Source: Dendrolimus kikuchii (lineage: Eukaryota > Arthropoda > Insecta > Lepidoptera > Lasiocampidae). From it: a stretch of 64,000 bases of DNA. Position numbers and translations under genes: made by a program. This document shows positions 10,446-20,935 of this stretch, piece after piece. The stretch spans positions 630,001-694,000 of the forward strand of contig CM034395.1 of NCBI GenBank assembly GCA_019925095.2, in the 5' to 3' direction. The notes beneath the pieces were generated by a model. That model saw only the letters and a program-made list of their open reading frames with translations, did no database searches and had not been told where the DNA came from. Position 1 is the stretch's first letter, and each line of letters begins with the position of its first letter.

Positions 10446-11999
10446 TCTTTTCTTTCTGTTTGCATCTCAAACTACACTTTAAACTCTATATAACGACAGT
10501 GAAGGGACTATGAATTTTATGGCGTTATAGAGAGTCGTTAAATGGAGAGAGAAGTCTGTTATTTTTGTCTGACTTCTTTTGCTGCGACGTTAATTTGTTG
10601 TATTTTTTATTTATTTTATTCACATCTTGCGATATTGAGGCATCTTGGTCATAAAGGAAGTATTTTTCTAACAAATTTCGGTATGCACGATGCCCACAGT
10701 CGAGTTTATTACGAGATAGGATAATAAACCGTTAAAAGAACGTACACAGCTGCGCAGTTTTTACTAATGTTGGCAACTGAAAGATAATCTTTATTACTTA
10801 ATTGTTGTCGTTATTTAGAGTGAGTGTAATGCTATATAGAGTGTATCATTGTATGGAAGACAAGCTAAACCAACTAAAACCAAGTGATTTCGAGGCTTAA
10901 GGGAGTTTGTCGTTAAATCAAGTGACGTTACATGGAGTTTACACTGTATATGAGCATCGAATATTTGTCATAAAAGGTACACCACTAAATCCGTATGAAT
11001 AGATCAATATTAAAGGGGCTGAAACAAGCGAGCGATCAAAGTAGGCGGCTGATCTCGTGGGAAATCATTACGCGCATATTAAGTTGACGCGGCACACGAC
11101 TGATCCCAATTTTACGATCGCCAAAATAAAACTGACTTTTGCAAAATAGGCTTAATGGATATTAAATTATTTAGGGGCCGTAAAAATGGCATTGCAAAGC
11201 AATCCACTTTAACTTGAATACTTAATCCTGTTTGGGTTAAGTTTTAAATATATAACATGAATTAGCACCTTTTAAGAATACCATCTCTAAAAAGCTTTTA
11301 TCTCTAATCCAGTGTTTGTATAAGATAAAACAAAGCTAAAAACTACATTTTAGTACTTATAAAAATAAATGCTGCTGTTTTATCCACAGCATACTTTATT
11401 TTAGTTTAATCTTCAACTTTGTAGGTACTATTTTTTTTTAATGTCATTTGCTTTTGATCCCTGCTTTAATTATCCAATTTAAATATGTGTTATTAAAATA
11501 TATAAAAATAAATACACATTTTTAAAGTAAAAAATCATAAATCAAAAGTTATTATATTTTAACAAACATGTAACTTGTGTCATATACACGATGCAGCCAT
11601 TTTAAGCCCGCGTTTATACACTATCAAATGTTTTAATAAGCTGCGTCCACATACTCGCGTTGCTCATTTACCTCGCCACTTTCCTGCTTACTGCCATGAA
11701 AATAACCGTAATATAGATGAGGCATTAAGGATGGAGAAAACTGGCGACATTTTTACTAAATGAACAAGTAAATTATTCAAACTAAAAAAAGTTTTTTGGA
11801 GCTCTGCGACTTCTATCCTTTTCATATTTTTCCAATTCATAGCTCAAAAATAAATTCATAGTACAGAGGGTCACGATTTTTACAACTATAAAAAATCTCT
11901 AAGGAACTAAGTTATGGGTTTTAAGATGATACTTACAACTAGGCAGACTGAATAAATTTTTTTAAACTCTCAGTTAAATATATGGTAACATTCCTAAAT
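10446..11999. other. Long stretch without recognised genes
   Basis: About 1.5 kb of AT-rich sequence. Short frames (e.g. 11575-11763) show no known motif. This could be host intergenic or intronic DNA. Confidence 0.35.
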
Positions 12000-12450
12000 T
12001 TAGTTTTTGAAGTGAATCTTCTTTGAATCGTTGTGATTTGAAAATCGATGAAACGCAAATGTGACACTAAAAAGAGATATAGACCTAAAATTCAACCTTA
12101 TTTAATTCGAAATAAAACATTACTCTTTATCTGTTAGTATTAATTTTAAATTTAAATAAAACTTTAAAGATTTCGAATGAATTTTAGCTCTATCTGTATA
12201 TATTTAAGGCAGATATTCTTTTATACGTAGATCAAAGGAAATTGTGCGTAACAGTGCATTGAATTTTGAACTTCATGCTAGAGATTTAAAGTGTAATTTA
12301 GATTAAATTGTTTGAATTATAATATGTTGACGGATGTAGGCTACAGGAATTATATTTATATTAATAAATGTTAGAGACAAATTATCTGTGAGTATATTCT
12401 TTGAAGTTTCACTTCTACTTGCGTGTGAACTGCAGACACACATTTTTTTT
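12000..12450 (-). repeat. Unnamed repeat with a 'gaagtttcacttctact' motif
   Basis: Blocks here match, in reverse, blocks at 47470-47610 and 48560-48660: 'tttcatcg..caaatcacaacgatt', 'gtgtgaactgcagacac' and 'aggaattatatttat'. The shared order suggests an old interspersed element with no coding part. Confidence 0.5.
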
Positions 12451-12624
12451 ATCACGATTTCACTACAGATATTATGGCAAATATAATACATTTTTAACCC
12501 AAATTGCACATAAATAGATCTAATAGTTTTTGAAAAAAAAAAAATGATTCTCACATTAAAAGACAGATATGACGACAATGTAATCATGATTTTCGTCAAA
12601 ATGGTTACTCAAGACAACGCCAGA

Positions 12625-12995
12625 CTCGCCAAAGCTACCCTTAGCCAGGTGGTCAAACATTAACCTGTCTGAATGGCCACCACTCATGGTCTAGATAGAA
12701 TATACCCCATAGCTTCCTTCATATGATCCAGCATTAGTGTCATGCTCTCACAGAATATCAGCCTAAAACTGTTGGCCATGAGCTAATAATATTTCCTGCG
12801 ATGAGTGAACCTCTCTTCTTATCTCATTTTCCTTTTACCAAACGCCCTATTTTTAACCCATATCCCATACTTTTTATTCCGTTCTAAAGGCTAGTAATAC
12901 GTTGGCTTCGTCCCTGATACAGCAAACGTTTATGGGTGTCGGTAACCACTTTCCATGAGCTGGTTCGTCTGCCTGTTTAACAACCACGCAATAAA
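12625..12995 (+). repeat. Old family A/C relative
   Basis: Worn landmarks are seen: 'agccaggtggtc', 'gaatggccaccact', 'ggtctaga', 'ggtaaccactttccat' and 'gtctgcctgtttaac', then 'caataaac'. It is too diverged for confident subfamily placement. Confidence 0.5.
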
Positions 12996-13129
12996 CAAAG
13001 TAGGTAATAAGATATATGTAAAAATTTTTGAGACAGAATAAATAGTAGTAAGAATATTTAATCCTTAAAACACTGTAACTATTACCTAGCTCTGATGAAT
13101 GTATAGATAGTAAGGACTTTTATAAAAAT

Positions 13130-13232
13130 TTGGAAAATAAAGGCAAAAAAAGACAAAAAAAAAATACATACTAAAAAGCAATAAGCCCGGAAAATTGTAT
13201 TCGTCCGGAGAGAGAGCAGAAAAAAATAGGTT
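13130..13232 (+). mobile_element. R1-like retroposed tail (family B)
   Basis: 'aagcccggaaaattgtattcg', then 'tccggagagag' and an A run match the reverse complement of the nested element at 25985-26060. Confidence 0.5.
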
Positions 13233-13239
13233 CCAAGCC

Positions 13240-13312
13240 AAGCCCTTGGTGTTGCCTGAAGCCGAAGCCTTTGGTGTTGCAAATATCCGTAGTCAAGTGA
13301 ACCGTCAGTAAA
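13240..13312 (+). repeat. Family A fragment, degraded
   Basis: 'cctttggtgttgcaaatatccg' and 'caagtgaaccgtcag' are remnants of the family A tail region. Confidence 0.45.
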
Positions 13313-13779
13313 AAGCCTAATGTCGCGTGATTGGTTCTTCCCTGCTACCTTGCACTACACTGTGGCTCGTTTCGATTACAGCATTCCTTTCACGTATCGT
13401 GGATAAACGGTCACGTATGCGCCCCGTGTGCGCCCCTGCGCCGGCTCGGCCGCGCTTTGCGCCCCGCCGCCTCGCACGCCATGGAACTCCGCCTCGTTTG
13501 AATTACAACTGGATTAAGTAGGGACTAATGTGTCTGAAACTCTGGAAGTAAGAGTATAGCTGATTATTGACCTGAATTTTAAAGAGTCTGCTAGCACGAA
13601 TACTAATGTCGGAGCTGATTTGGCAGCGCACTCGGTTCGCTTTTTGAGAAATGAGGTTAAAGTAACTTTTGCACCTAAAGTAGGCTACGTGTTCAGTCTA
13701 TTGAAATTAATTGTTATTCATATAATCTACACAGATAAATAAAATTGAAGTGTCTGTTTGTACAAAATAATAGCTTTTT
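13313..13779. other. No gene; includes a GC-rich patch
   Basis: 13415-13490 is unusually GC-rich (runs of cgccccg/cggctcgg) for this window. I could not assign it to a gene or repeat. Confidence 0.3.
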
Positions 13780-13950
13780 CAGTCTAAAGTATGTCGCCAT
13801 AACAACGTTGAGTTGTGTTCCGACATTAATGACCAGGTTCCAGTTAAGAGAGCAGCAGCGCATTTGTAGCACCTTTGGTGTTGCAAATGTCCATAGGCTA
13901 TGGTAACCGCGTTCCATCAAGTGGGCCGTCTGCCTGTCTGCTGAACTCCT
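13780..13950 (+). repeat. Family A repeat, 5' truncated
   Basis: It begins in mid-core (agtctaaagtatgtcgcc) and runs to CTCCTGCATTAG. The head is missing. Confidence 0.8.
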
Positions 13951-14284
13951 GCATTAGATCAAAAAATAAAATTTTGAAATCTTTGTCTGTCTGGATGATT
14001 TTTTTTTCGCCTATCCTCCATCATAGATCAAGACAAAGCCTTTTCTTTTTCATGTCTTGTTTTTATTTTATTCTGAAACTCGGGATTAATAAATGGGGGG
14101 AGAAGGGGGGGTTTAGTCTTTTTGTATTTTTCTTTTTTCTGAAAAACAAAACTTATATTCTAGTACATTTTATCTTATTTAATAATACATTTATATGTCT
14201 ATTTAATTACGTTCTATCTATTATATGTTTATTTAGTTTTGCACTTATCTGTGTTATACGTTTTCTCCTATCGACTTATATCTA
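13951..14284. other. T-rich stretch, no feature
   Basis: The 142-codon frame overlapping it is a low-complexity T-rich artefact that starts inside family A. Confidence 0.4.
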
Positions 14285-14368
14285 TACATACATACATACA
14301 TAACTTCACGCCAGTTCCCTTGCGGGGTAGGCACGAACAACAGAGCGCCATTTAGGCCCATTCTTACA
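14285..14368 (-). mobile_element. RTE-1 3' end (short)
   Basis: The (ATAC)n tail plus the last ~20 codons of RTE-1 pol lie in minus orientation. It is the first of three ends clustered within 500 bp. Confidence 0.75.
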
Positions 14369-14432
14369 TTCTTTCTATCAGTCACACACACGACTTATAG
14401 CTATTTACGTTATTTACTAATACATACTACCC

Positions 14433-14481
14433 GTTCGTGCCTACCCCGCAAGGGAACTGGCGTGAAGTTATGTATGTATGT
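14433..14481 (+). mobile_element. RTE-1 3' end (short)
   Basis: 'gttcgtgcctaccccgcaag' to a (TATG)n tail, in plus orientation and facing the copy at 14499-14756. Confidence 0.75.
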
Positions 14482-14498
14482 TATTCACTGTTTATACT

Positions 14499-14756
14499 AC
14501 ATACATACATACATAACTTCACGCCAGTTCCCTTGCGGGGTAGGCACGTACAACAGAGTGCTATTTAGGCTTATTCTTACACACCTCACTTGCCTCTTTG
14601 ACATTCATAACTCTTGTCATGCAAGCTCGTCTGTTCTTAAGGCTCCTGACATCACCTTCTGCTAGTATACGATCAATTTGATCATGGAAGGTGTGTCGTG
14701 GCCTTCCACGACTTCTGCATCCATCCACTTTTGCATTGTATATCTGTTTAGTCATA
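14499..14756 (-). mobile_element. RTE-1 3' end
   Basis: The minus-strand frame covers the last ~64 codons of RTE-1 pol. The (ATAC)n tail is at 14499-14512. Confidence 0.8.
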
Positions 14757-14799
14757 CTGTTTATACTATATACTATTAATACTGTGTGTGTATATACAA

Positions 14800-14979
14800 T
14801 TATAGACCACTAGTGTTATTCTGTCTGGATGTTCCGGCTAATCTCTGAAACGGGTGGACCGATTTTGATAAGACTTTCACTGGCAGATAGTTGATGTTAT
14901 AAGAAGTAATTTAGGCTACTTTAAAAAAATAGAGTTTCGCGAAAAAAATCCACGTGGACGAAGTCGCAGCCACAGCTAG
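14800..14979 (+). mobile_element. Helitron-like element, family I
   Basis: It contains 'gtctggatgttccggctaat', 'tggaccgattttgat' and a 3' 'gtggacgaagtcgcagcc', and ends CACAGCTAG|T at 14979. The reverse copy is at 57541-57729. The 5' border is unclear. Confidence 0.6.
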
Positions 14980-15217
14980 TCCTAACTAATATCATAAATG
15001 CTAAAGGGAGTTTGTTTGTTTGTCTGTGCCGTTTTCACTCATGAACTACGCAAAAGATCTTCATGAAATTTTGCATACACTTTATCGGGAATATAAAGGA
15101 CATAGGGTACTTTTCACCCAGGAAAAAATACTCTTCTTGAGGGACAGAATACCGATTGCCGAAGCGATGGTGCTCCAATCGCGTTTCACTGGCGCCACTG
15201 TTGCAATACACTAACAA
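14980..15217 (+). mobile_element. Helitron-like element, family J (5' part)
   Basis: It starts exactly at the CTAG|T border of family I, with TCCTAACTAATATCATAAATG. The 'aggacatagggtactttt' and 'cgatggtgctccaatcgcg' segments resemble repeat bodies common in Lepidoptera. No clear CTRR end was found. Confidence 0.45.
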
Positions 15218-15278
15218 ATAGAGGCCGGTTCCTATATCTTACCGACCGTTTGCCTTACTATCGGTTAATTTTTTTAAT

Positions 15279-15590
15279 TTTTTTTAATTGCATGAGTTCA
15301 GCAGACAGGCAGACGGCCCACTTAATGGAAAGCGGTTATCATCGCCTATGGACATTTGCAATACCAAAGGCTACAAATGCTCTGCTACTCTCTTCAGGGA
15401 AACTGGAACCTGGTCACTAATGCCGGAACACAACCCAAGGTTGTTATGGCGGCATACTCTAGACTAGGGGTGGTAGCCATCCAGACGGGCAAATGCCCTA
15501 CCACTTGGCTGTGGGTTGTTTTGTCGCCTCTTACGACGGGCCGCCCCAACGCAGGAAATTGTATTCTTTCTCCGTTCCTGCACGGATAAA
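15279..15590 (-). repeat. Family A repeat, full length
   Basis: Variant left end TTTAATTGCATGAG, as in the copy at 42522, and right end CACGGATAAA. The core is complete. Confidence 0.85.
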
Positions 15591-15599
15591 ATTTGACAT

Positions 15600-15784
15600 A
15601 AGCTCCATGAAAGTAATGTCAAAATTTAATCGACGGTGTAGGACAAGTGAATGAATGCTCTGATGGTAAGTGCAACCTTCGCTTAGAAATTAAGGTTGTT
15701 ATTTTTAAAGAAGGCGTATGGGACTCGGAATGGCCGGTCCTCCAATTTGTGTAAAAAACGAGTGAAGCCCCGGGAAAAAGCTAG
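15600..15784 (+). mobile_element. Helitron-like 3' end (family K)
   Basis: It ends 'gaagccccgggaaaaagCTAG|T' at 15784 with a CCCCGGG palindrome just upstream. The 5' end was not identified. Confidence 0.4.
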
Positions 15785-16112
15785 TTTAATATTTATTCTT
15801 AACTGACTATATGTACGTATTAAGACTGGTTTGTTTGTTTACTGTTTGCTTGGTTTTATTATTTAACTTATATATTTTGTCGACCTATTTTTTTATCTAT
15901 GTTATCTATGTGTCAGCGGTTCATTGAAATGTCAATGTCAAGAGTGACGTTGTCAATGTTACTCTAACGAAGCGACGTTTGCATGTCTATCAAGTTACAT
16001 ATTTCTTGACAGTAAAGCCCACAAGAAACAAATGACATAATTGTCGTACAATATTGATGTGGGTGACGTAATAGTGATATTCTGTGATTCATGTAACGCT
16101 CAGACTAGCTAC
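15785..16112. other. No feature recognised
   Basis: AT-rich sequence with a CAATGTCAA-type cluster at 15930-15955 that recurs near 19600. No further interpretation is possible. Confidence 0.3.
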
Positions 16113-16334
16113 GTTCCATTAGAGACTCACAACGACCGTGATTTTTCCCGTTCCACTTGCTTGCCGGCGTTACAATCGTAAACCCAAGTGGAACGGTTAT
16201 TCGACCCACTTATTGACATGGGTCTTTGCGAGCGTTGTGTCATTGGTGACGTTTTCGCCACGACCACAACGACCGCGGTCGCCTTGTAGAACGACTAACG
16301 GAGCATTTTGGGCGTTGTGAGCTACTAATGGAAC
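16113..16334. mobile_element. Short inverted-repeat transposon (MITE, family L)
   Basis: The ends are inverted repeats: GTTCCATTAGAGACTCACAACG-like on the left and the complement of GTTCCATTAGTAGCTCACAACG on the right, both cut at the window-unique flank. A second copy at 54608-55053 confirms the borders. There is no coding capacity, and the superfamily is unclear because no target duplication could be read. Confidence 0.75.
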
Positions 16335-16826
16335 ACGCTGACTATACGTAAATAAATCTAAAGTAATCGATTTGAAAATAAAAAATGTTCTACTTACTTA
16401 AAAAAAAAATAATACCGCAATTATTGTATGATAATTGTCATTTATGCAATAAAACATTATTTTGTTGGATTATAAAAGCAAAGTTATTGCAGTTCATAAT
16501 AGGTGTGCTGAAAATGTGCTAAAGATCACCGTCTGAATAGTGTGATATGAAAATGCGTAAACACACACGTCTGCCCGCTGTGGCTATAAACATCGGTTTT
16601 GGTCTTCAAAATACAGGCTTCGCCTAGTTCAGGACCAGTAGGTAACATAAATGATGTAAATTTGACTTTTTGACAGTACAGATTATTATTATTATTATTA
16701 TACATTTATACACATATACATAAAAAAATATACAAAATTTTTTTTATAAAAAAAATACATTCCATTATTCTTTTATAAAAATACATCAAAAATAAAATAC
16801 ACATTCAATAAAAAAATGTAAATTAT
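16335..16826. other. No gene; AT-rich with an ATT run
   Basis: It contains (ATT)6 near 16685 and several A/T runs. No feature is supported. Confidence 0.35.
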
Positions 16827-17339
16827 TGTTACATGTCGTCAAAGGAATGCGCGCACCTGCCTGTCGTAAAACGCAGTTATTACCTTTCCTGCATTCGGAG
16901 TTCTTTTGTTTTTATTGTGTTTAAAATTTGCAATTAGACAACAGCCTATTGTTATTGTACTTGTTTAAGGCCGTTCGCACGCATAATCCTGCAGGTGTGC
17001 AGAATTATGTTTTCTGGGAATAGCGTCGACAGTGGCCAGGTGTGGTTCTTGGAAATCATTGTTTACACGGTCGTGACATATTGTAAGCTGAGTATAAAGG
17101 AATGCCCGAACGGAGATCGGCAGTCGAGCGACGATTATGATACCAGCAAGACGTGTACATTCAACAAGCGATATAGTGACGAACTTTGCGCGTGTTATTG
17201 ATCGTGCAGATTGTAACAAGTAGTGTTACTGGTTGTATCTAGTATATTTGTACCTATTTTATGCGTGTTTGTACAGTTCAAATAAACTGTATAATAATTC
17301 CAACGGCATTTTAATTCGAGTCCTATGTAGCTTGTAATA
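16827..17339 (+). mobile_element. Solo LTR (family T), full length
   Basis: 513 bp from TGTTACATG to CTTGTAATA, flanked by perfect 4-bp duplications (TTAT at 16823-16826 and 17340-17343). It contains an AATAAA signal at about 17281 and the shared 'ccaacggcattttaattcga' end. No internal retroelement sequence is present. Confidence 0.85.
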
Positions 17340-17533
17340 TTATATTAGCATTATTATATATGTTAATTTCATCTATCTATCGACATATTCATGCCATGCC
17401 ACAAAGAATTGTGATGAATAAAGCCTTTCTAGGCTTATACGGCTTTGCTTAGCCTACATAAGTATAAAAGAGAACAAGGTGAAAACATGTTTCCCTTGCG
17501 CTGCAATTTTGCGCTAAATAAATTGATAGTATA

Positions 17534-17805
17534 GCCACTGCCGTGGTAGCGTAATGTATAGCGCACGCGTCCCAATCCCAAAAAGGGCGCGGGTTCGATC
17601 CTGGCCGGAACGAATTTGCATATTGTTACAATTACCACGAGCTAACAACGGTGAAGGAAAATATCGTGATACTGCACATCGTGATAACCGATGTGTCAAA
17701 CTTGCCAAGCCGCCTTGGACAAGCGTGGCGGGTATACTGTCCGTTCCCCTTATAATAGGAGGCACAAGCCTAGCAGTGGGACATTTATGGATTGTTATAA
17801 AAAAT
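17534..17805 (+). repeat. tRNA-derived SINE (family S1), full copy
   Basis: The head looks like a tRNA: 'gtggtagcgtaatg' and 'agcgcacgcg' around box A, and box B GGTTCGATCC at 17592-17601. The body follows, then a LINE-like tail 'agcagtgggacattta'. The head lacks a well-paired acceptor arm, so this is a SINE promoter and not a tRNA gene. Other pieces are at 985-1153 and 17816-17925. Confidence 0.75.
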
Positions 17806-17815
17806 CAAAGAGCGA

Positions 17816-17925
17816 CCATACCTGTTCAAGGCGGCTTGGCGGGTTTGACACAAATATTACGCTAATCTGCAGATATCATCACAATGTTTTTCTTCACCGG
17901 TAACAGGTGGTAATTGTAACAGTAT
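17816..17925 (-). repeat. SINE S1 body, inverted copy
   Basis: It matches the reverse complement of the S1 body. It lies head-to-head with the full copy only 10 bp away, so the pair could fold into a hairpin. Confidence 0.65.
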
Positions 17926-18209
17926 GTTAGGTAAAACTGCCCAAGACATACGTTTAGAGTGTGTTAGTTACTTAGCTATTACGGCTATTTTACCAGACCG
18001 ACACTCTCCGAGTAGAAAGTATTGCGAAAAAAAGTTTTTATGTATGAGAGACTGGCCAGTTATAATCTATTTTGAAAGTATGATTATTTATAACTAAAAT
18101 AGGTACGTTCCAATTTCAAAATTTCCCTCCACATTGTTTGCGAGCTGATTTAATTTATCGTGTCTCATTGAAAAATGGATCTGCGCCGGGAACATTTTTG
18201 CGCTATAAT
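17926..18209. other. No feature recognised
   Basis: AT-rich sequence with no supportable feature. Confidence 0.3.
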
Positions 18210-18552
18210 TTTATTTTAAACACAGGGCTCCGCGGGCTACTGCTCCACAGCGACAACGCGCCCGCCCATACCACGCTCAAAACTAGAGACTTCTTGGACA
18301 GTACGCCGGTCAAACTCCTGGGGCACCCTCCTTTACAGTCCTGACCTAGCACCGTGCGACTTCTTTTTATACCCGAAAATAAAAAATCAGCTCAAAGGGA
18401 TACATTTTTCGTCGCCAGAAGATGCGTTGTCAGCGTTCGAGCAAGCTGTAAACGAGGTGTCTGCGGCGGACTGGAAAAAGTGTTTCAAAAACTGGTTCAG
18501 ACGCATGTAACTTTGCATCGAGGCTGGTGGAGAGTACTTTGAAAAGATTTAA
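18210..18552 (+). pseudogene. mariner-type transposase, C-terminal remnant
   Basis: The translation contains LLLHSDNAPAHTT and DFLDSTPVKLLGHPP. After one extra base near 18330 it continues in another frame with the PDLAPCDFFLYPKIKNQLKG block. These carry the second and third catalytic aspartates of the mariner DDD triad. An in-frame stop follows at about 18510 and the C-terminal EAGGEYFEKI lies beyond it. The N-terminal DNA-binding region and terminal inverted repeats are not visible. It is a broken, 5'-truncated Tc1/mariner copy that cannot make active enzyme. Confidence 0.85.
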
Positions 18553-18989
18553 TAAAAAAATATTTACCTATAGAACATTTTATTTTTATTTTCACAAAAT
18601 TTTCAGAGTCGCCCACGTGTAAAACAATAAAATATTCACAAAATACGTGTGTTTATCTCTTAATTACGGAGTTATATGAAAGAGGTCAATTTTTTTCTAA
18701 AAAGCCTTTAGAGCATGTTGTTAATTAAGATAATTTCATGTAATAAATAATAGGAAACACTCTCATATATCACGTTTATAAATAATAGGGTTAGAGAAAA
18801 TTAATATCTGAAAGTACGCGGCTCAGTGGCACGCGTGCGGGGCTCCGGGCGGCCGTGGCTCATGTGCGCCGTCTCGTGATAAATTCACCGCACTAATTGA
18901 ACTACCCACCTTTCATTTACTTTGAAAATAATATTTATTTGCTGCTTATTCTGTATCTATTATGATATGTTTCATGTTTATATAGTATA
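18553..18989. other. No gene; one GC-rich patch
   Basis: 18815-18880 is GC-rich within AT-rich DNA. No family was recognised. Confidence 0.3.
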
Positions 18990-19743
18990 TGTAATAAACA
19001 CTCAGTTGTTGCTTGCGAAATATTTTATTATATAAATTTATGAACTACCCACATACATATATATTTATATATAATGACTTTTATGTCATCTTTATCTTCA
19101 GACTTTTCAAATTTGAAAGTTGAAAAAATTTCATACCTTTGGGGTCCCACTAAATTTATTAGTAAACTAGACTGTATGTGTTTTGAAATACCTTGAATTG
19201 CGTTAACCATTTACGCCAGGAGTCCGCCCTTGTTAATTCGACCGGAGGTCTTGCATGCTCCATATTGCACAATGATAGTACACATGAATACACTAAATAT
19301 TATTGAGATTATCACGTTTTAATTAGTTTTTAAAAGGTTTTAACTTAACACCGCTGTCACCATGTAATAAACACTCAGTGGTTGCTTGCGAACTGTTTTA
19401 TTATATAATTTTATGAACTACCCACATACATATATATTTTAATAGACTAATGGACACACCATATATACTACAGTATATAAGCTCATCAGAGCTATTTATC
19501 AGAATTTATCATGTCGTGGCATGATGTATGTGGGTCTAGAAGAGGTTATATGTCTTCTTTCTTACGGCCACCTCGCTTCCTTAGCCACGACGCTTTGCGA
19601 GGTGACATTGACAACATATCACTCTTGACAGTGTGACAGTGACGTTTCAATGAGCCTTCTACTAATAGAAAGTCTCTTATTTATTTATGTTCTGAATGTT
19701 TCATATAATTTATGGTCTTCACCGCCGCTGTCTTGTGTTACAA
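18990..19743 (-). mobile_element. Gypsy-like LTR element, internally deleted
   Basis: An ~80-bp direct repeat (TGTAATAAACACTCAG... to 'cccacatacatatatattt') occurs at 18990-19073 and 19363-19440. In minus orientation the right copy is the end of a 5' LTR (..GTTTATTACA), followed at once by a primer-site-like TGGTGACAGCGGTG, then a gag start at 19210. The left copy is a 3' LTR piece. The outer LTR border near 19743 is a guess. Confidence 0.5.
19074..19210 (-). pseudogene. Gypsy gag N-terminal fragment
   Basis: The minus-strand frame starts with ATG at 19208-19210. It contains LLINLVGPQRYEIFSTFKF and a following acidic KSEDKDD stretch, which resembles the first helices of Gypsy-type capsid (a hydrophobic LLHxxG..A.EI(Y/F)NTF pattern, from memory). 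It then runs into LTR sequence, so the rest of gag and all of pol are deleted. Confidence 0.55.
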
Positions 19744-20239
19744 GATGTACACCACAGTAGTCATGAGAATGATAGTGTATGGTTACGCGAATTGATAATT
19801 GTTACGTATATTCATTCCCCTTAGTTGTAAAACCACAATGATGGAAATATAGCTGCACAGAACACAGGGAAATATAGGCAGCTATACAAAGGAAGGATGG
19901 TACAGTACCTTTGCGTAGTGAAGCGATGGTTTCCTCCGTGATTCTTAAAGGTAGCACGACACGCACAATTTCACGAATCCCACTAGTTTAACGACATATA
20001 AAGTATATGGACGAAAATTGTTTATAATATTCAAAAGCGATGCGCATGCGTTGCAGATCGTAAGCGATAAAGTCTATTCTATCCGATGACCAATATAGCG
20101 ATGCAGTTGAAGTCTCATGCCGTCTCCTTTCTTCTGCTTGCTAGGGTATGTACAGGAGAGGAAAAAAAGATAGGAGGTGGTTTTAAGAATTTTCAATATA
20201 AATATTAACTTAAATACGCGCGACCAGTGTATATTAATA
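19744..20239. other. No feature recognised
   Basis: Mixed-composition sequence with no supportable gene or repeat. Confidence 0.3.
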
Positions 20240-20352
20240 TCACGCGACCCGTGTGTGGGATTTGCCAAGTCGGGGTGGCACCAGCATGCCCAGTCAGAAC
20301 TGGTGCCATGCTATTGTCACTCGCCAGTTAGGGATACCCACTAAAACCTAAA
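20240..20352 (-). mobile_element. R1-like LINE 3' tail fragment
   Basis: The reverse complement matches the copy at 54700-54810 (ttttagtgggtatccctaac, 'caatagc..tggcaccagtt', 'cgaatcccaca'). No poly(T) is kept at the left end. Confidence 0.65.
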
Positions 20353-20534
20353 CCTTTATAGTGATATTACTGATCTACATGCAAATTCATATTACAAATT
20401 TCGTCGAATTATTGCATCTCACATTGCTAATTAACTTCTTTTTTTTTAAATTTCCTTATGTTTGGAACTTAATAGCTATTAAAGCCTTATAGTTTATTCA
20501 AACTACAAAATATTAAATTGCATGTAGTGTTTGC
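20353..20534. other. No feature recognised
   Basis: AT-rich sequence. Confidence 0.3.
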
Positions 20535-20611
20535 CTATAAGTTTGTATGGTTCTAATAAACTCTATAGTAATTCTAACGGCATTTAAATTCGAGTCTTGC
20601 GACTCGCAACA
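20535..20611 (+). mobile_element. Family T LTR, 3' end fragment
   Basis: 'gttctaataaactctat', then 'taacggcatttaaattcgag' and 'gactcgcaaca' match the last ~75 bp of the family T LTRs. Confidence 0.7.
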
Positions 20612-20935
20612 ATATTAAGAATATTATTAATATGTTAATATTATATATACTAATATACAATACGTTACAAACAGACACTTCAATTTTATTTATCTGTAAG
20701 ACAAGATAAGATTTCAAAAGATGCATTTAATTAAAGTCTAGACAATTTCGAGTCTAGCTAGACGCAGACAAATCGTTAATTTATCGATGGAGTAGTTAAC
20801 AGCCGGTCCGTGATTAATTGCTTCGAACGTTAATTTCCACGAGCTCTGAACACCCTAGTAACGTGCTCTTTGAATAATTTCAAATTTACTTGGTATGTTA
20901 GTATTTCGACATTGTGGACTTTTTTCTAAATACTA
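20612..20935. other. No feature recognised
   Basis: AT-rich sequence with a short 'gtctaga' cluster. Nothing is supportable. Confidence 0.3.

Noticed and set aside
13875..14303. 142-codon Phe/Leu-rich frame
   Set aside because: It begins inside family A and runs through T-rich filler.
16113..16334. Assigning MITE family L to a named superfamily
   Set aside because: The inverted ends are clear in two copies, but no consistent target duplication could be read.
17534..17625. Possible tRNA gene
   Set aside because: Box A and B are present but the arms do not pair well, and the body continues as a SINE with other copies in the window.
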